Shown piece after piece: positions 1-8,802 of a DNA stretch of 64,000 bases. Both the position numbers and the translations under genes were made by a program. The DNA comes from Blastococcus sp. URHD0036. Lineage in GTDB: Bacteria; Actinomycetota; Actinomycetes; Mycobacteriales; Geodermatophilaceae. The stretch's first letter is position 1; each line of letters opens with the position of its first letter. The notes below the pieces were generated by a model, which saw only the letters and a program-made list of their open reading frames with translations, was not told the DNA's origin and ran no database searches. The stretch covers positions 62,001-126,000 of the forward strand of contig NZ_JNIK01000021.1 of assembly GCF_000701365.1 (NCBI RefSeq), read 5' to 3'.

Positions 1-1
1 C

Positions 2-541
2 AGCCGCTCCGCCGAGGGGGTGCACAACCTGGCGCCGCACTCCTTCTACACGGTCGCGTGCGTCGACCCGCCGGTCGTGCAGTTCACCTCGGTCGGCCGC
101 AAGGACTCGCTGAACAACGTCGAGGCCACCGGGGACTTCACGATCAACCTGACGCCCGAGCCGCTGTTCGAGCAGGTCAACGCGACCGGCACCGACTTCC
201 CGCCGGACCACAGCGAGGCCGAGCACACCGGGGTGCGCCTGGAGCCCAGCGAGACGGTGACGGCGCTCCGGGTGGCCGAGTCGCCGGTGTCGATCGAGTG
301 CACGCTGCACTCGACCCTGCGGCTGGGCGACAGCACGGTGGTCTTCGGGCGGGTGCAGGCCATCAGCGCCTGGAGCAGCGCCGTGCGCGACGGCCGCCCG
401 CGGATCGAGGAGCTGCGGCCGCTGGCCCGGCTCGGCGGCAACGAGTGGTCGACGATCGGCGAGGTGCTGGAGATCTCGCGGATCCCCTTCCGCGCCTGGG
501 CCGAGGACCCCTCCATCGGCGAGAAGGTCCGCGACCGCTGA
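2..541 (+). CDS. Flavin reductase family protein (5' partial)
   Basis: The frame is open from the left edge, so the true start lies outside the window. The visible part is a DIM6/NTAB flavin reductase-like FMN-binding domain: it begins in the S-x-x-P region (NLAPHSFYTVACVDPP), continues with a SVGRKDSLNN stretch and an HSTLRLGDSTVVFGRV strand that normally builds the split-barrel FMN pocket. Such proteins either reduce free flavin with NAD(P)H for a partner monooxygenase or act alone as FMN oxidoreductases. No partner is visible on this side. It converges on the adenosine kinase gene, with a palindromic terminator between them. Confidence 0.8.
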   Translation, partial: SRSAEGVHNLAPHSFYTVACVDPPVVQFTSVGRKDSLNNVEATGDFTINLTPEPLFEQVNATGTDFPPDHSEAEHTGVRLEPSETVTALRVAESPVSIECTLHSTLRLGDSTVVFGRVQAISAWSSAVRDGRPRIEELRPLARLGGNEWSTIGEVLEISRIPFRAWAEDPSIGEKVRDR

Positions 542-610
542 GCGCGGGTGCTCCGACGTCCTCCCTCGCCGTGCGGTGTCCTCCCGCGCCGCAGACCGTG
601 AGGCAGGACG

Positions 611-642
611 CGCGGGGATCAGGTCACCTGATCCCGGCGCGG
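611..642. terminator. Palindromic terminator between convergent genes
   Basis: Positions 615-624 (GGGATCAGGT) and 626-635 (ACCTGATCCC) are perfect inverted repeats around one base, flanked by a weaker CGCG/CGCG pairing. The place, 70 bases past the flavin reductase stop and just past the adenosine kinase stop, suits a bidirectional terminator. There is no T run, as is usual in this GC-rich group. An operator is a less likely alternative. Confidence 0.55.
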
Positions 643-647
643 CCCCG

Positions 648-1625
648 TCAGGCCGGGAGGTGCTCGGCGATCTCCGCGGCGGCGCCGGGACCGAAGGCCT
701 CGGCGAAGCGGGCGAGGAACGGCTCCCGGTGCAGCTCGTACTCCTGGGTGCCGATCACCTCGACCGCCTCGGTCGCCACGGCCGAGCCCAGCTGGGTGGC
801 CCGCTCGAGCGACAGCCCCCACGCGCGTCCGGCGATGAAGCCGGCGCGCAGGGCGTCACCGCCGCCGGTGGGCTCGACCGGCTTGGTCTCCGGCACCGCC
901 TTGACCTCGATCGGCTCCGCGCCGGCCGTGCGGACGAGGACGCCGTCCGCGGCCCGGGTGGTGACCCACTGGCCCACGCGGGCGAGCACCTCGGCGTCGG
1001 TCCAGCCGGTCTTCTGCAGCAGCAGGTGGGACTCGTACTCGTTGGTGAACAGCAGCTCCGCGCCCTCGACGAGCTGCCGGATCATGGCGCCGTCGGCCCA
1101 CGCCAGCTGCTGGCTGGGGTCGGCGGCGAAGGCGTAGCCGCGCTGCCGGCACTCCTCGGTGTGCCGGACCATCGCGGTCGGGTCGTTCGGCCCGATCACG
1201 ACGAGGTCCAGCGACCCCACCCGGTCGGCCACCGGCGCGAGCTCGATCTCGCAGGCCTCGGCCATCGCGCCCGAGTAGAACGACGCGATCTGGTTGTTGA
1301 CCTGGTCGGTGGTGCACACGAAGCGGGCGGTGTGCTTGAACTCCGACCAGTGCACGCTCGCGGTGTCGACGCCGTGGCGCTGGAGCCAGGCCTCGTAGTC
1401 GGCGAAGTCGCTGCCGACCGCGCCCACGAGGACCGGGCCGACGCCGAGCAGGCCCAGCCCGTACGCCATGTTGGCGCCGGCGCCACCCCGGTGCTGGACG
1501 AGGTCGTCGACGAGGAAGGAGAGCGAGACGTTCTCCATCTGGCCCTCGACGAACTGCTCGGTGAACTTCCCGGGGAAGGTCATGAGGTGGTCGGTGGCGA
1601 TGGAGCCGGTGACGGCGACGGGCAC
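648..1625 (-). CDS. adoK: Adenosine kinase (PfkB family)
   Basis: A 325-residue PfkB-fold sugar kinase that phosphorylates adenosine to AMP in purine salvage. It follows M. tuberculosis AdoK (Rv2202c) closely: the N-terminus VAVTGSIATDHLM, the SLSFLVDDLV and HRGGAGANMA substrate lid, the FAADPSQQLA strand and the second PfkB signature PTGGGDALRAGF, whose Asp257 is the catalytic base. I start it at GTG 1625 because a GAGGAG ribosome site sits five bases upstream and similarity begins there; an in-frame start at 1679 would add an unlike, Arg-rich tail. In M. tuberculosis this gene sits beside asnB; here it is about 50 kb from asnB, so it has moved relative to an otherwise conserved block. Confidence 0.92.
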   Translation of the reverse strand: MPVAVTGSIATDHLMTFPGKFTEQFVEGQMENVSLSFLVDDLVQHRGGAGANMAYGLGLLGVGPVLVGAVGSDFADYEAWLQRHGVDTASVHWSEFKHTARFVCTTDQVNNQIASFYSGAMAEACEIELAPVADRVGSLDLVVIGPNDPTAMVRHTEECRQRGYAFAADPSQQLAWADGAMIRQLVEGAELLFTNEYESHLLLQKTGWTDAEVLARVGQWVTTRAADGVLVRTAGAEPIEVKAVPETKPVEPTGGGDALRAGFIAGRAWGLSLERATQLGSAVATEAVEVIGTQEYELHREPFLARFAEAFGPGAAAEIAEHLPA

Positions 1626-1691
1626 GAGCGCTCCTCGACTGGGAGACCAGCGCCGGCGGCGCGGGATCGGGCCCGCCAAGAGTAGGAGAAC

Positions 1692-2354
1692 TCAGTCCGG
1701 AAGTGCCCGCCGGATGCCGCGGCTGAGTTGAGCGACCGCCACGACGCCGAGCAGCGCCCCCACCGCGGTCCCCGCGGTGACCACGACCGCCGGCACGTCC
1801 GGGCCGACTCCGGCCACGACGCCGGCGCCGCCGAGGGTCATCCCGGCCATGGCCACGCGGGTGGGCCGCTCCCAGACCGAGATGTCCCCGGTCTCGTCGA
1901 CCCCGGCCTGACCGGCGCGGGCCCGCAGGTAGTCGGGCAGCCAGCACAGCGCCCCGAAGACGACGGCGAGCCAGCCCGGCGCACCGGCGGCCCAGAGCGC
2001 CGCGGCGTACGCGGCCTCGGTGAGCCGGTCGACGGCGGAGTCGAGCACGAAGCCGCGGCGGGAGGCCCGGCCGGTGGCGAGGGCCAGCGCCCCGTCGAGG
2101 GAGTCGAGCAGGCCGGAGAGGCCCACCAGGGCCCCGGCCGCGACCAGCCAGTACCCGCCGGCCAGCGCCGGGCCGACGGCGGAGACCGCCACGAGCAACC
2201 CGGACGCCGTCGCGGCCACCGGCGGGAGGCCGGCGACCGGTCGGGCCAGCGCGTAGGCAGCGGACAGCCACCCGCGGACCAGCCGGCTCCCCGCCGGATC
2301 GGTGCCGCCGTGCCAGCGGGACCACTCGGCGAGGTACTCGTCGCGGCTCAGCAC
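1692..2354 (-). CDS. CDP-alcohol phosphatidyltransferase family membrane protein
   Basis: A 220-residue hydrophobic protein of the CDP-alcohol phosphatidyltransferase family, which joins a CDP-activated lipid to an alcohol head group at the membrane. The signature lies near residues 83-108: D-x2-D-G-x2-A, then G-x3-D-x3-D (DSLDGALA then GFVLDSAVD). The Arg that usually follows the Ala in the consensus DG-x2-AR is Leu here, though the metal-binding Asp residues are all present. Several hydrophobic helices flank the motif. The start is GTG. It lies 10 bases after the SnoaL-like gene and probably shares its transcript. The acceptor alcohol cannot be told from sequence. Confidence 0.83.
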   Translation of the reverse strand: MLSRDEYLAEWSRWHGGTDPAGSRLVRGWLSAAYALARPVAGLPPVAATASGLLVAVSAVGPALAGGYWLVAAGALVGLSGLLDSLDGALALATGRASRRGFVLDSAVDRLTEAAYAAALWAAGAPGWLAVVFGALCWLPDYLRARAGQAGVDETGDISVWERPTRVAMAGMTLGGAGVVAGVGPDVPAVVVTAGTAVGALLGVVAVAQLSRGIRRALPD

Positions 2355-2364
2355 GCCCGGTCCG

Positions 2365-2829
2365 TCAGCCGGCCGGGGACGGCGAGGCCATGACCGAGCC
2401 CGCCACCACCCAGTCCGTGGAGACCAGGCGGGAGGCGATCAGCCACCGCTCGCCGACCGGGACGAGGGTGTCGCGGTACCGGCCCGCGTGGTCCAGCCCG
2501 ATCTCGGTGACCACGGTGAAGTAGGACTCGGCCGTCGCCTCCTCCGGCGAGAGCGCCCGGAACCGGGTGTTGGTCAGCACGTGCCGGACCAGCTTCGGCC
2601 CGACCGGGCCCCCGGACGACGACCCCGCGGCCTCCCGCCCGGCGACGCCGCCGATGAAGTCCCGGATGGCCGCCCGCCCGCGGTGGGCCGCCCCGCCCCG
2701 CACCTGCAGCACCCCGTCGGGGGTGAACGCCGCCGACAGCTCCTCGGCGCGGCCGGCGTCGCCGGACCAGTTGTAGTGCGCCAGCGTGTCCCGGATCCGC
2801 TCCCGCGCGACCAGCTCCCACAGCTCCAC
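2365..2829 (-). CDS. SnoaL-like / NTF2-fold protein
   Basis: A 154-residue protein of the SnoaL-like NTF2 superfamily, a small cone-shaped alpha+beta barrel used by isomerases, dehydratases and many orphan enzymes. The N-terminal helix pattern (LVARERIRDTLAHYNWSGDAG), the AAFTPDGVLQVRG strand and the late GRYRDTLVPVGERWLI strand are typical. It is the first gene of a short minus-strand pair with the phosphatidyltransferase. It is divergent from the gene at 2901 with 71 bases between. No catalytic residues can be assigned; the ligand is unknown. Confidence 0.78.
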   Translation of the reverse strand: MELWELVARERIRDTLAHYNWSGDAGRAEELSAAFTPDGVLQVRGGAAHRGRAAIRDFIGGVAGREAAGSSSGGPVGPKLVRHVLTNTRFRALSPEEATAESYFTVVTEIGLDHAGRYRDTLVPVGERWLIASRLVSTDWVVAGSVMASPSPAG

Positions 2830-2900
2830 CGGGTGTTCGTATCACCCGATCGGCCCCCGGCCCCGCATGACCGGGCGCCGGCTGTGGGTAGGGGTCCTCC

Positions 2901-3539
2901 ATGGCCCCGCCGAACAGTGATGCCGCCGTCGTCGACGTGCTCCGCCGCGTCGACCGGCTGACCGCACCCCTGGTCCGCCGGATGGGGCGGCCGCCGCACC
3001 TGTCGCAGGCCGATCGCGACCAGTGGTGGGCCGACCGCGTCCCCGTGCTGGCGGCGGGGCTCTCGGCGGCGCCCCGCTTCCTCGGCCGGCTGGCCGACCT
3101 GCTCCCGCTGCAGAACACCGTCGGCTCGGCGGTGCAGTCCGTCGTCGTGCTGGGCGTGGCCGGCGAGCACGGCGTCGTGGACCCGGCCGAGCGCGTCTCG
3201 CTCCTGGCCAGGGTGCTGCTCGACCGCGACCTGCCGCCCGACCGCGTGCGGCCGCTGCTCGAGCGCAGCCGCGGCACCTACACCGAGGCGACCATCGGGG
3301 GGCCCGAGGAGCGCGCCGGGTTCCGGGGCCGGGCCCGCACGCTCTGGCGGGTCTCCCGGCTGCTGGGCCGGATCGACGACGCCCTCGACGCCCGCCCGAA
3401 GGGCCGGCTCGGCGCCCGCGCGCTGTCGAACATCCCCGTCGTCGGCGTGCTCGGCGGGTACGCCGCCGAGCGCGAGGGGCTCCGCCGCGCCGCGGCCCGG
3501 GCAGCGGCCCTGGCCGACGGCCGTGCCGCCGTCAGCTGA
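2901..3539 (+). CDS. Conserved actinobacterial protein of unknown function
   Basis: I do not recognise this 212-residue protein. It has an Arg- and Leu-rich helical N-terminal half, a hydrophobic stretch near residues 70-95 ([20 protein letters not shown]) followed by [16 protein letters not shown], and a Gly/Val-rich segment near the C-terminus ([16 protein letters not shown]). It could associate with the membrane. Codon use matches its neighbours, so it looks like a resident gene. The ATG has TAGGGG about 6 bases upstream, a weak leaderless-type promoter. Its 3' end overlaps the convergent metF by 8 bases. Confidence 0.7.
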   Translation: MAPPNSDAAVVDVLRRVDRLTAPLVRRMGRPPHLSQADRDQWWADRVPVLAAGLSAAPRFLGRLADLLPLQNTVGSAVQSVVVLGVAGEHGVVDPAERVSLLARVLLDRDLPPDRVRPLLERSRGTYTEATIGGPEERAGFRGRARTLWRVSRLLGRIDDALDARPKGRLGARALSNIPVVGVLGGYAAEREGLRRAAARAAALADGRAAVS

Positions 3540-4443
3540 CGGGCGAGGAGACGGCTTCGGGGACGAGGTTCGCGTAGACCTCTCGCGTCGCCGTCGACCT
3601 GTTCATGGTGATGAAGTGGATGCCGGGCACGCCCTCGTCCAGCAGGGTCGTGCACATCGCCGTCGCCACCTCGACGCCGTAGGCCCGGACGGCCGCCTTG
3701 TCCTCGGGCCGGTCGCCGTCGAGCTCGGCGAAGCGCGCCGCGAGCTCTGTCGGGAAGGCCTGGCCCGACAGCTGCACGATCCGGGTGATCTGCCGGGCGT
3801 TGGTCACCGGCATGACGCCGGCGATGATCGGCACCTCGCAGCCGGCGGCGGCCACCCGGTCGCGCATCCGCAGGTAGTCCTCGGTGCGGAAGAACATCTG
3901 GGTGATCGCGAAGTCGGCGCCCGCCCGGCACTTGGCGACGAACATCTCGACGTCGCTGTCGAAGTCCGGGGACCGCGGGTGCCGCTCCGGGAACGCGGCG
4001 ACGCCGACGGAGAAGTCACCCATCGACCGGATCAGCTCGACCAGCTCCGCGGCGTAGGACAGCCCCTCCGGGTGGGCGATCCAGTCCGCCTGCGGGTCGG
4101 CGCCGGGCGGGTCGCCGCGCAGCGCCAGGAGGTTGCGCACCCCGGCCGCGGCGAGCCGGCTCACCACGTGCCGCAGCTCGCCGATGCTGTGGTCGACGGC
4201 GGTCAGGTGCGCGAGCGGGGTCATGGTCGTCTCGGTCGCGATCCGCTCGGTGACCGAGACGGTGCCCTCGCGGGTGCTCCCCCCGGCGCCGTAGGTGACC
4301 GACACGAAGGAGGGCCGCAGCCGCTCGAGCTCGCGCAGCGCGGTCCACAGCTGCTGCTCGCCCTCGGTCGTCTTGGGCGGGAAGAACTCGAAGGACCACG
4401 TGGGCGACCCCTCGGCCAGCAGCTCGCGGACGGTCCGGGTCAT
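3532..4443 (-). CDS. metF: Methylenetetrahydrofolate reductase
   Basis: A 303-residue FAD-dependent TIM-barrel enzyme that reduces 5,10-methylene-THF to 5-methyl-THF for methionine synthesis. The N-terminal FEFFPPK motif carries the catalytic Glu (residue 19); later motifs include SVTYGAGGS, the LALRGDPP strand and FAITQMFF. The start is ATG 4443, since FEFFPPK normally begins about 15 residues in; longer in-frame starts add a non-homologous tail. TATCCT lies 8 bases before the ATG, a leaderless-type promoter. It diverges from crtE. The pair matches Rv2172c/Rv2173 in M. tuberculosis. Confidence 0.92.
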   Translation of the reverse strand: MTRTVRELLAEGSPTWSFEFFPPKTTEGEQQLWTALRELERLRPSFVSVTYGAGGSTREGTVSVTERIATETTMTPLAHLTAVDHSIGELRHVVSRLAAAGVRNLLALRGDPPGADPQADWIAHPEGLSYAAELVELIRSMGDFSVGVAAFPERHPRSPDFDSDVEMFVAKCRAGADFAITQMFFRTEDYLRMRDRVAAAGCEVPIIAGVMPVTNARQITRIVQLSGQAFPTELAARFAELDGDRPEDKAAVRAYGVEVATAMCTTLLDEGVPGIHFITMNRSTATREVYANLVPEAVSSPVS

Positions 4444-4622
4444 GGCTCGGGAGGATACGGCCGCCGCCGCGTCCCCGGTTCGCAGGACCGCTGCATCCAA
4501 CCGCCGCCCCCGGCCGGAAGAGCTCTGAGCACCGGAACGAGGAGGCCACCGGCATGACCCCGCACCAGCTCCCCCGCCCCGCAGCTCGGCAGCGCACAAC
4601 CCCCTGGGGCGATACTGACGCC

Positions 4623-5768
4623 GTGATCCCCGGTCCGGAGCGTCGCCGGCACGCGCTCCCGACACCGGTGCCGCTGAGCAGCGCTGCGCTGGAGAGCGCC
4701 GACCTGCCGCGGATCCGCAGCGCGGTCGCCGCCGCGCTGTCGGGGTTCCTCGAGGAGCAGCGCGCCGTCCTCACCGGCATGGACGCCTCCCTCGCGCCCG
4801 TGGTCGACGAGGTCACCGCCGTCGCCGACGGCGGCAAGCGGCTGCGCCCGGCGTTCGCCTACTGGGGCTGGCGCGGCGCGGTCGAGACCGTGTCCGGTCC
4901 GGCGGAGGACGACGCCGCGGTGCTGCGCGCCGTGGCCGCGCTCGAGTTCGTGCACGCCAGCGCGCTGGTGCACGACGACGTCATGGACGGCGCGCTGACC
5001 CGCCGCGGCCGCCCCGCCACCCACGTCGGGTTCGCCGCCCGGCACACCGACCACGACCTCACCGGCGACGGCACCACCTTCGGGGTGGGTGCGGCGATCC
5101 TCGTCGGCGACCTCGCGCTGGTGTGGTCCGACGAGCTGCTCCGCCGCTCGGGGATCTCCGCCGCCGCGCTGGCCCGCGCCCGTTCGGTCTGGGACACCAT
5201 GCGCACCGAGGTCACCGCCGGCCAGTACCTCGACCTGCTGCGCGCCGCCGGCGGGCTGCCCGGCGCGGACGGCGCGCTCACCGTCGCCCGCTACAAGAGC
5301 GCCGGCTACACCGTGCAGCGCCCGCTCCAGCTGGGTGCCGCGCTCGCCGGCGCCGGCCCGCGCGCCGCGGAGGTCTACACCGCGATCGGCCTGCCGCTGG
5401 GCGAGGCGTTCCAGCTGCGCGACGACGTCCTGGGCGTGTTCGGCGACCCCGCGGTCACCGGCAAGTCCGCCGACGACGACCTGCGCGAGGGCAAGCGGAC
5501 CCTGCTGGTCGCCCTCGCCGAGGAGGCCGCCGACGACGCCGGCCGCCGGCTGCTCGCCGAGTGCCTGGGCAACCCCGACTGCGACACCGCGGCCCTCGAC
5601 GCCCTGCGTGCCCTGATGGAGAGCACCGGCGCCCGGGACCGGGTCGAGCAGCGGATCGCCGAGCAGACCGCGCGCGCCCGGGCCGCCATCGCCGACGCCC
5701 CCATCGCGGAGGAGGCCCGCGCCGCGCTCGACGCGCTCGCGGTCGCCGCGACCTCCCGCACCGCCTGA
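4623..5768 (+). CDS. crtE: Geranylgeranyl diphosphate synthase
   Basis: A 381-residue all-helical prenyltransferase that condenses isopentenyl diphosphate with allylic diphosphates to give C20-PP, the carotenoid precursor. The first Asp-rich motif HDDVMD is near residue 118 and the second, [11 protein letters not shown], near 267; GGKRLRP binds diphosphate. The residues before the first motif (FVHASALV) are small, which suits a C20 product. I start it at GTG 4623 because GATACT lies 6 bases upstream, a leaderless arrangement; ATG 4554 is an alternative. It heads crtE-crtI-crtB and corresponds to idsA2 (Rv2173) by position. Confidence 0.9.
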   Translation: MIPGPERRRHALPTPVPLSSAALESADLPRIRSAVAAALSGFLEEQRAVLTGMDASLAPVVDEVTAVADGGKRLRPAFAYWGWRGAVETVSGPAEDDAAVLRAVAALEFVHASALVHDDVMDGALTRRGRPATHVGFAARHTDHDLTGDGTTFGVGAAILVGDLALVWSDELLRRSGISAAALARARSVWDTMRTEVTAGQYLDLLRAAGGLPGADGALTVARYKSAGYTVQRPLQLGAALAGAGPRAAEVYTAIGLPLGEAFQLRDDVLGVFGDPAVTGKSADDDLREGKRTLLVALAEEAADDAGRRLLAECLGNPDCDTAALDALRALMESTGARDRVEQRIAEQTARARAAIADAPIAEEARAALDALAVAATSRTA

Positions 5769-5783
5769 GGGCCGACGAACACC

Positions 5784-7292
5784 GTGCGAGTCGTCCCCGG
5801 GCGCACCGACCGCGTCGTCGTCGTCGGCGCGGGTCTGGCCGGGCTCTCGGCCGCGCTGCGGCTGCGGGGGGCCGGCCGCGAGGTCACCGTCGTCGAGCGC
5901 GGTCCCGGTCCCGGCGGCCGGGCGGGCGTGGTCACCGAGCGCGGCTACACGCTGGACACCGGCCCGTCGGTGTTCACCGCCCCCGAACTCGTCGCCGACG
6001 CCCTGGCCGCGGTCGGCGAGAAGCTCGACGACCGGCTCGAGCTGCTGCCGCTCCCGACGTCCTACCGGGCGCAGTACGCCGACGGCACCCACCTGGACGT
6101 GCACGCCGATCCCGACGCGTTCGCCGCCGAGGTCGAGGCGCTGTGCGGGCCGGCCGAGGCCGCCGCGCTGCGCCGCTACCTCGCCGACCTCGCCGAGCTG
6201 TACCGGCTGCAGCTGCGCACCTTCATCGACCGCAACCTCGACTCCCCGCTGGACCTGCTCGGCCCCGAACTCCTCCAGCTCGCCCGCCGCGGCGGGTTCG
6301 GCCGGCTCTCCACCCACGTCGAGAAGTACTTCGCCGACGACCGGCTGCGCCGGCTGTTCAGCTTCCAGGCGCTCTACGCCGGGGTCTCCCCGTACCGCGC
6401 GATCGCCGCCTACGCCGTCATCGCCCAGCTCGACATCGGCGCCGGCGTCTGGCACCCGGTCGGCGGGATCGGCGCGGTCCCGCGGGCCATGGCCGGCGCG
6501 GCCGCCGACGCCGGGGTGCAGTTCCGCTACGGGACGTCGGTCGACCGGCTCGACCTCACCGGGCGGCGGGTCACCGGGCTCGTGCTGGACGACGGCGAGC
6601 GGCTGCCCGCCGACGCCGTCGTCGTGACCGCCGACGCCCCGCACGAGCTCGTCCCCGGGCTGCGCGGCCCCCGCCGGCCGGTGTACTCCCCCAGCTGCGT
6701 CGCCCTGCACCTCGGCGTCGGCACCCCGCTGCCCGGCGCGGCGCACCACACGATCAGCTTCGGGCAGTCCTGGCGGCAGGTCTTCGACGAGCTCACCCGC
6801 GACGGCCGGCCGATGAGCGACCCCAGCCTGCTGATCAGCGCGCCGTCGGTCACCGACCGGTCACTGGCACCCGACTCCGCGGACGGACGACAGAGTCAGG
6901 TGCTCAGCGTCGTCGCCCCGACGCCGAACCTGGACCGGCGCAGCGGTGGCAACCCGGACCTGGACTGGACGGCGCTGGCGCCCCGCTACCGCGAGGAGCT
7001 GCTGGCCACCCTGGAGGCCCGCGGCTACACCGGTGTCTCGGACTCCATCGAGGTCGAGCACATGGACACCCCGCTGACCTGGGCCGAGCAGGGCATGGCC
7101 GCGGGCACCCCGTTCGCCCTCGCGCACACCTTCGGCCAGACCGGCCCCTTCCGTCCGCCGACCCTCCCCCGGCGCGGGCCGGAGAACGTGGTCCTCGCCG
7201 GCTCGTCGGTGCAGCCCGGCGTCGGCGTCCCGATGGTCGTCATCAGCGGGCGGCTCGCCGCCGAGCGCATCACAGGACGGATCTCCGCATGA
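5784..7292 (+). CDS. crtI: Phytoene desaturase
   Basis: A 502-residue FAD oxidoreductase that desaturates phytoene, normally to lycopene, at the membrane. The dinucleotide-binding motif VVVVGAGLAGLSAA is at residues 11-24, followed by ERGPGPGGRAG; the C-terminal FAD-contact segment is LAGSSVQPGVGVPMVVISG, the CrtI-type signature. The start is GTG 5784, 15 bases after the crtE stop. Its stop overlaps the crtB start as ATGA (7289-7292), so the two are translationally coupled. The number of desaturation steps cannot be read from sequence. Confidence 0.93.
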   Translation: MRVVPGRTDRVVVVGAGLAGLSAALRLRGAGREVTVVERGPGPGGRAGVVTERGYTLDTGPSVFTAPELVADALAAVGEKLDDRLELLPLPTSYRAQYADGTHLDVHADPDAFAAEVEALCGPAEAAALRRYLADLAELYRLQLRTFIDRNLDSPLDLLGPELLQLARRGGFGRLSTHVEKYFADDRLRRLFSFQALYAGVSPYRAIAAYAVIAQLDIGAGVWHPVGGIGAVPRAMAGAAADAGVQFRYGTSVDRLDLTGRRVTGLVLDDGERLPADAVVVTADAPHELVPGLRGPRRPVYSPSCVALHLGVGTPLPGAAHHTISFGQSWRQVFDELTRDGRPMSDPSLLISAPSVTDRSLAPDSADGRQSQVLSVVAPTPNLDRRSGGNPDLDWTALAPRYREELLATLEARGYTGVSDSIEVEHMDTPLTWAEQGMAAGTPFALAHTFGQTGPFRPPTLPRRGPENVVLAGSSVQPGVGVPMVVISGRLAAERITGRISA

Positions 7293-8242
7293 CCCTCGTC
7301 GAGCCGCCGCCCACCCGGGAGCAGCAGCAGGCCCAGCTCGCCGCCGCCTACCGGCACTGCGCGGCCATCGCCGCGGAGCACGGGAAGAGCTACTTCCTGG
7401 CCACCCGGCTGCTCACGCCCGACCGGCGGCCCGCGGTGCACGCGCTCTACGCCGCCGCCCGCGTCGCCGACGACCTCGTCGACCACCCCGGCGCCGACCC
7501 GGAGCGCGACCTCGGCGACTGGTCGCGCGCGGTGCTGGCCGAGCTGGAGACCGGGTGGTCGGCCGATCCGGTGCGGCTCGCCCTGGTGCACACCTACCGC
7601 CGCTACGGCATCGCCGTCGAGCACCTCGTCGACTTCCTCGCCGCGATGACCAGCGACCTCACCGTCACCGGGTATGCCGACATGGACGCCCTCGACCGCT
7701 ACATGTGGGGCTCGGCGTCGATCATCGGGCTGCAGGTCCTGCCCGTGCTCGGCACCGCACCCGGCGTCCGCCGCGAGGAGGCCGCGCCGCACGCCGTCGC
7801 GCTGGGCGAGGCGTTCCAGCTGACCAACTTCCTCCGCGACGTCGGCGAGGACGTCGACCGCGGCCGGGTCTACCTGCCCGCCGACCTGATGGCCGCGCAC
7901 GGGGTGACCCGCGAGCAGCTGGCGGAGAAGCGGCACGACGCCGCCTTCGCCGCGCTGATGCGGGAGATGATCGCCATCGTCCGCCGCCGCTACGACGACG
8001 CCGCCCCGGGCACCCCGTTGCTGGCCCCGGAGTCCCGCGACTGCGTGCGCGCCGCCACCGACCTGTACGGCGGGATCCTCACCGAGATCGAGAAGGCCGA
8101 CTACCGGGTGCTCGACCGCCGGGTGTCGGTGTCCAAGCCCCGCCGCCTGGCGGTGTTCGCCCGCCGGTTGACCGCCGCCCAGCTGGCGAGGGTCAGGGTC
8201 ACCATCGCGAAGCCGAACAGCAGGTCCTCCACCGGCGCGTAG
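7289..8242 (+). CDS. crtB: Phytoene synthase
   Basis: A 317-residue squalene/phytoene synthase that joins two geranylgeranyl diphosphates head to head. The two Asp-rich motifs are DDLVD (near residue 56) and DVGEDVDRG after the NFLR helix; HGKSYFLATRLL near the N-terminus is also typical. It overlaps crtI by 4 bases. The last 142 bases are shared, on the opposite strand, with the end of crtYd, so the C-terminal tail (VRVTIAKPNSRSSTGA) is the antisense reading of conserved CrtYd sequence. Confidence 0.93.
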   Translation: MTLVEPPPTREQQQAQLAAAYRHCAAIAAEHGKSYFLATRLLTPDRRPAVHALYAAARVADDLVDHPGADPERDLGDWSRAVLAELETGWSADPVRLALVHTYRRYGIAVEHLVDFLAAMTSDLTVTGYADMDALDRYMWGSASIIGLQVLPVLGTAPGVRREEAAPHAVALGEAFQLTNFLRDVGEDVDRGRVYLPADLMAAHGVTREQLAEKRHDAAFAALMREMIAIVRRRYDDAAPGTPLLAPESRDCVRAATDLYGGILTEIEKADYRVLDRRVSVSKPRRLAVFARRLTAAQLARVRVTIAKPNSRSSTGA

Positions 8243-8448
8243 GCGATCCGCGGCCCCCAGATGGCGTCGGAGTCGTAGACGACGACGTCCAGGCCGGTGA
8301 GGACGCCGTTCATCAGCAGCTGGAACGTGATGACGATGGCGTAGGCCGCCCAGAACACCCGCCGGGTGACCATCCGGGTGCGGTAGACGGCCAGGTCGAC
8401 GACGAGGACGCCGACGACCGCGATCACCGCGAGGGCCGAGTAGCTCAC
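8101..8448 (-). CDS. crtYd: Lycopene cyclase subunit (CrtYd-like)
   Basis: A 115-residue membrane protein with three hydrophobic segments and the cyclase motif YAPVEDLLF (P-x-E-E/D-x-x-F type) near residues 69-77. In Actinobacteria, lycopene is cyclised by a heterodimer of two such small proteins. The length is normal for a CrtYd subunit. The start overlaps the crtYc stop (8445-8448), indicating coupling. Its C-terminal 47 codons overlap crtB on the other strand. Beta versus epsilon ring specificity, or a CrtYf role in C50 carotenoids, cannot be settled; no lycopene elongase gene is nearby. Confidence 0.85.
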   Translation of the reverse strand: MSYSALAVIAVVGVLVVDLAVYRTRMVTRRVFWAAYAIVITFQLLMNGVLTGLDVVVYDSDAIWGPRIAYAPVEDLLFGFAMVTLTLASWAAVNRRANTARRRGLDTDTRRSSTR

Positions 8449-8792
8449 GGGCGATCGGCCTCCTCAGCGGGATAGCCGGCGTCCCAGCCGGTCACCTTCC
8501 GCACCGCTTCCAGCGCCAGCACCGCGCACAGCGGGACGACGAGGAAGAACAGGACCTCCTCGACCGGGATCCCGCCGGGCAGCCGGACGTCGAGGGTGCG
8601 CTCGGCGGAGTAGTCCCAGTGGTCCTGCGCGATCGCGTAGAGCACCCAGACCACGAAGACGACGAACTCCGGCAGCATCGCCAGCAGCAGCCGCCGCCAG
8701 CGGGCGTAGACCCGCACCCGCAGCACCAGCTCGAGCGGCGCCGTGACCACCAGGCACCCGACGAGCAGCGCCAGGTACGTCAGGTGGCCCAT
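8445..8792 (-). CDS. crtYc: Lycopene cyclase subunit (CrtYc-like)
   Basis: A 115-residue membrane protein, the partner of the crtYd product. It has an N-terminal LTYLALLVGCLVVTAPLEL helix, a second helix around PEFVVFVVWVLYAIA, then the cyclase motif GGIPVEEVLFFLVVP, whose Pro-x-Glu-Glu carries the proposed catalytic acids. Both subunits together would cyclise lycopene in the membrane. It lies 10 bases downstream of the Rv2175c-like gene and overlaps crtYd by 4 bases, so the three minus-strand genes form one unit facing crtEIB. Confidence 0.85.
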   Translation of the reverse strand: MGHLTYLALLVGCLVVTAPLELVLRVRVYARWRRLLLAMLPEFVVFVVWVLYAIAQDHWDYSAERTLDVRLPGGIPVEEVLFFLVVPLCAVLALEAVRKVTGWDAGYPAEEADRP

Positions 8793-8802
8793 CAGGCGAC
8801 CG

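Noticed and set aside
5123-7288. A long plus-strand frame ahead of crtB in the crtB reading frame
   Set aside because: The part before 7289 is Arg/Pro-rich and out of frame with crtE and crtI. Only the crtB part is genuine, and ATGA coupling places its start at 7289.
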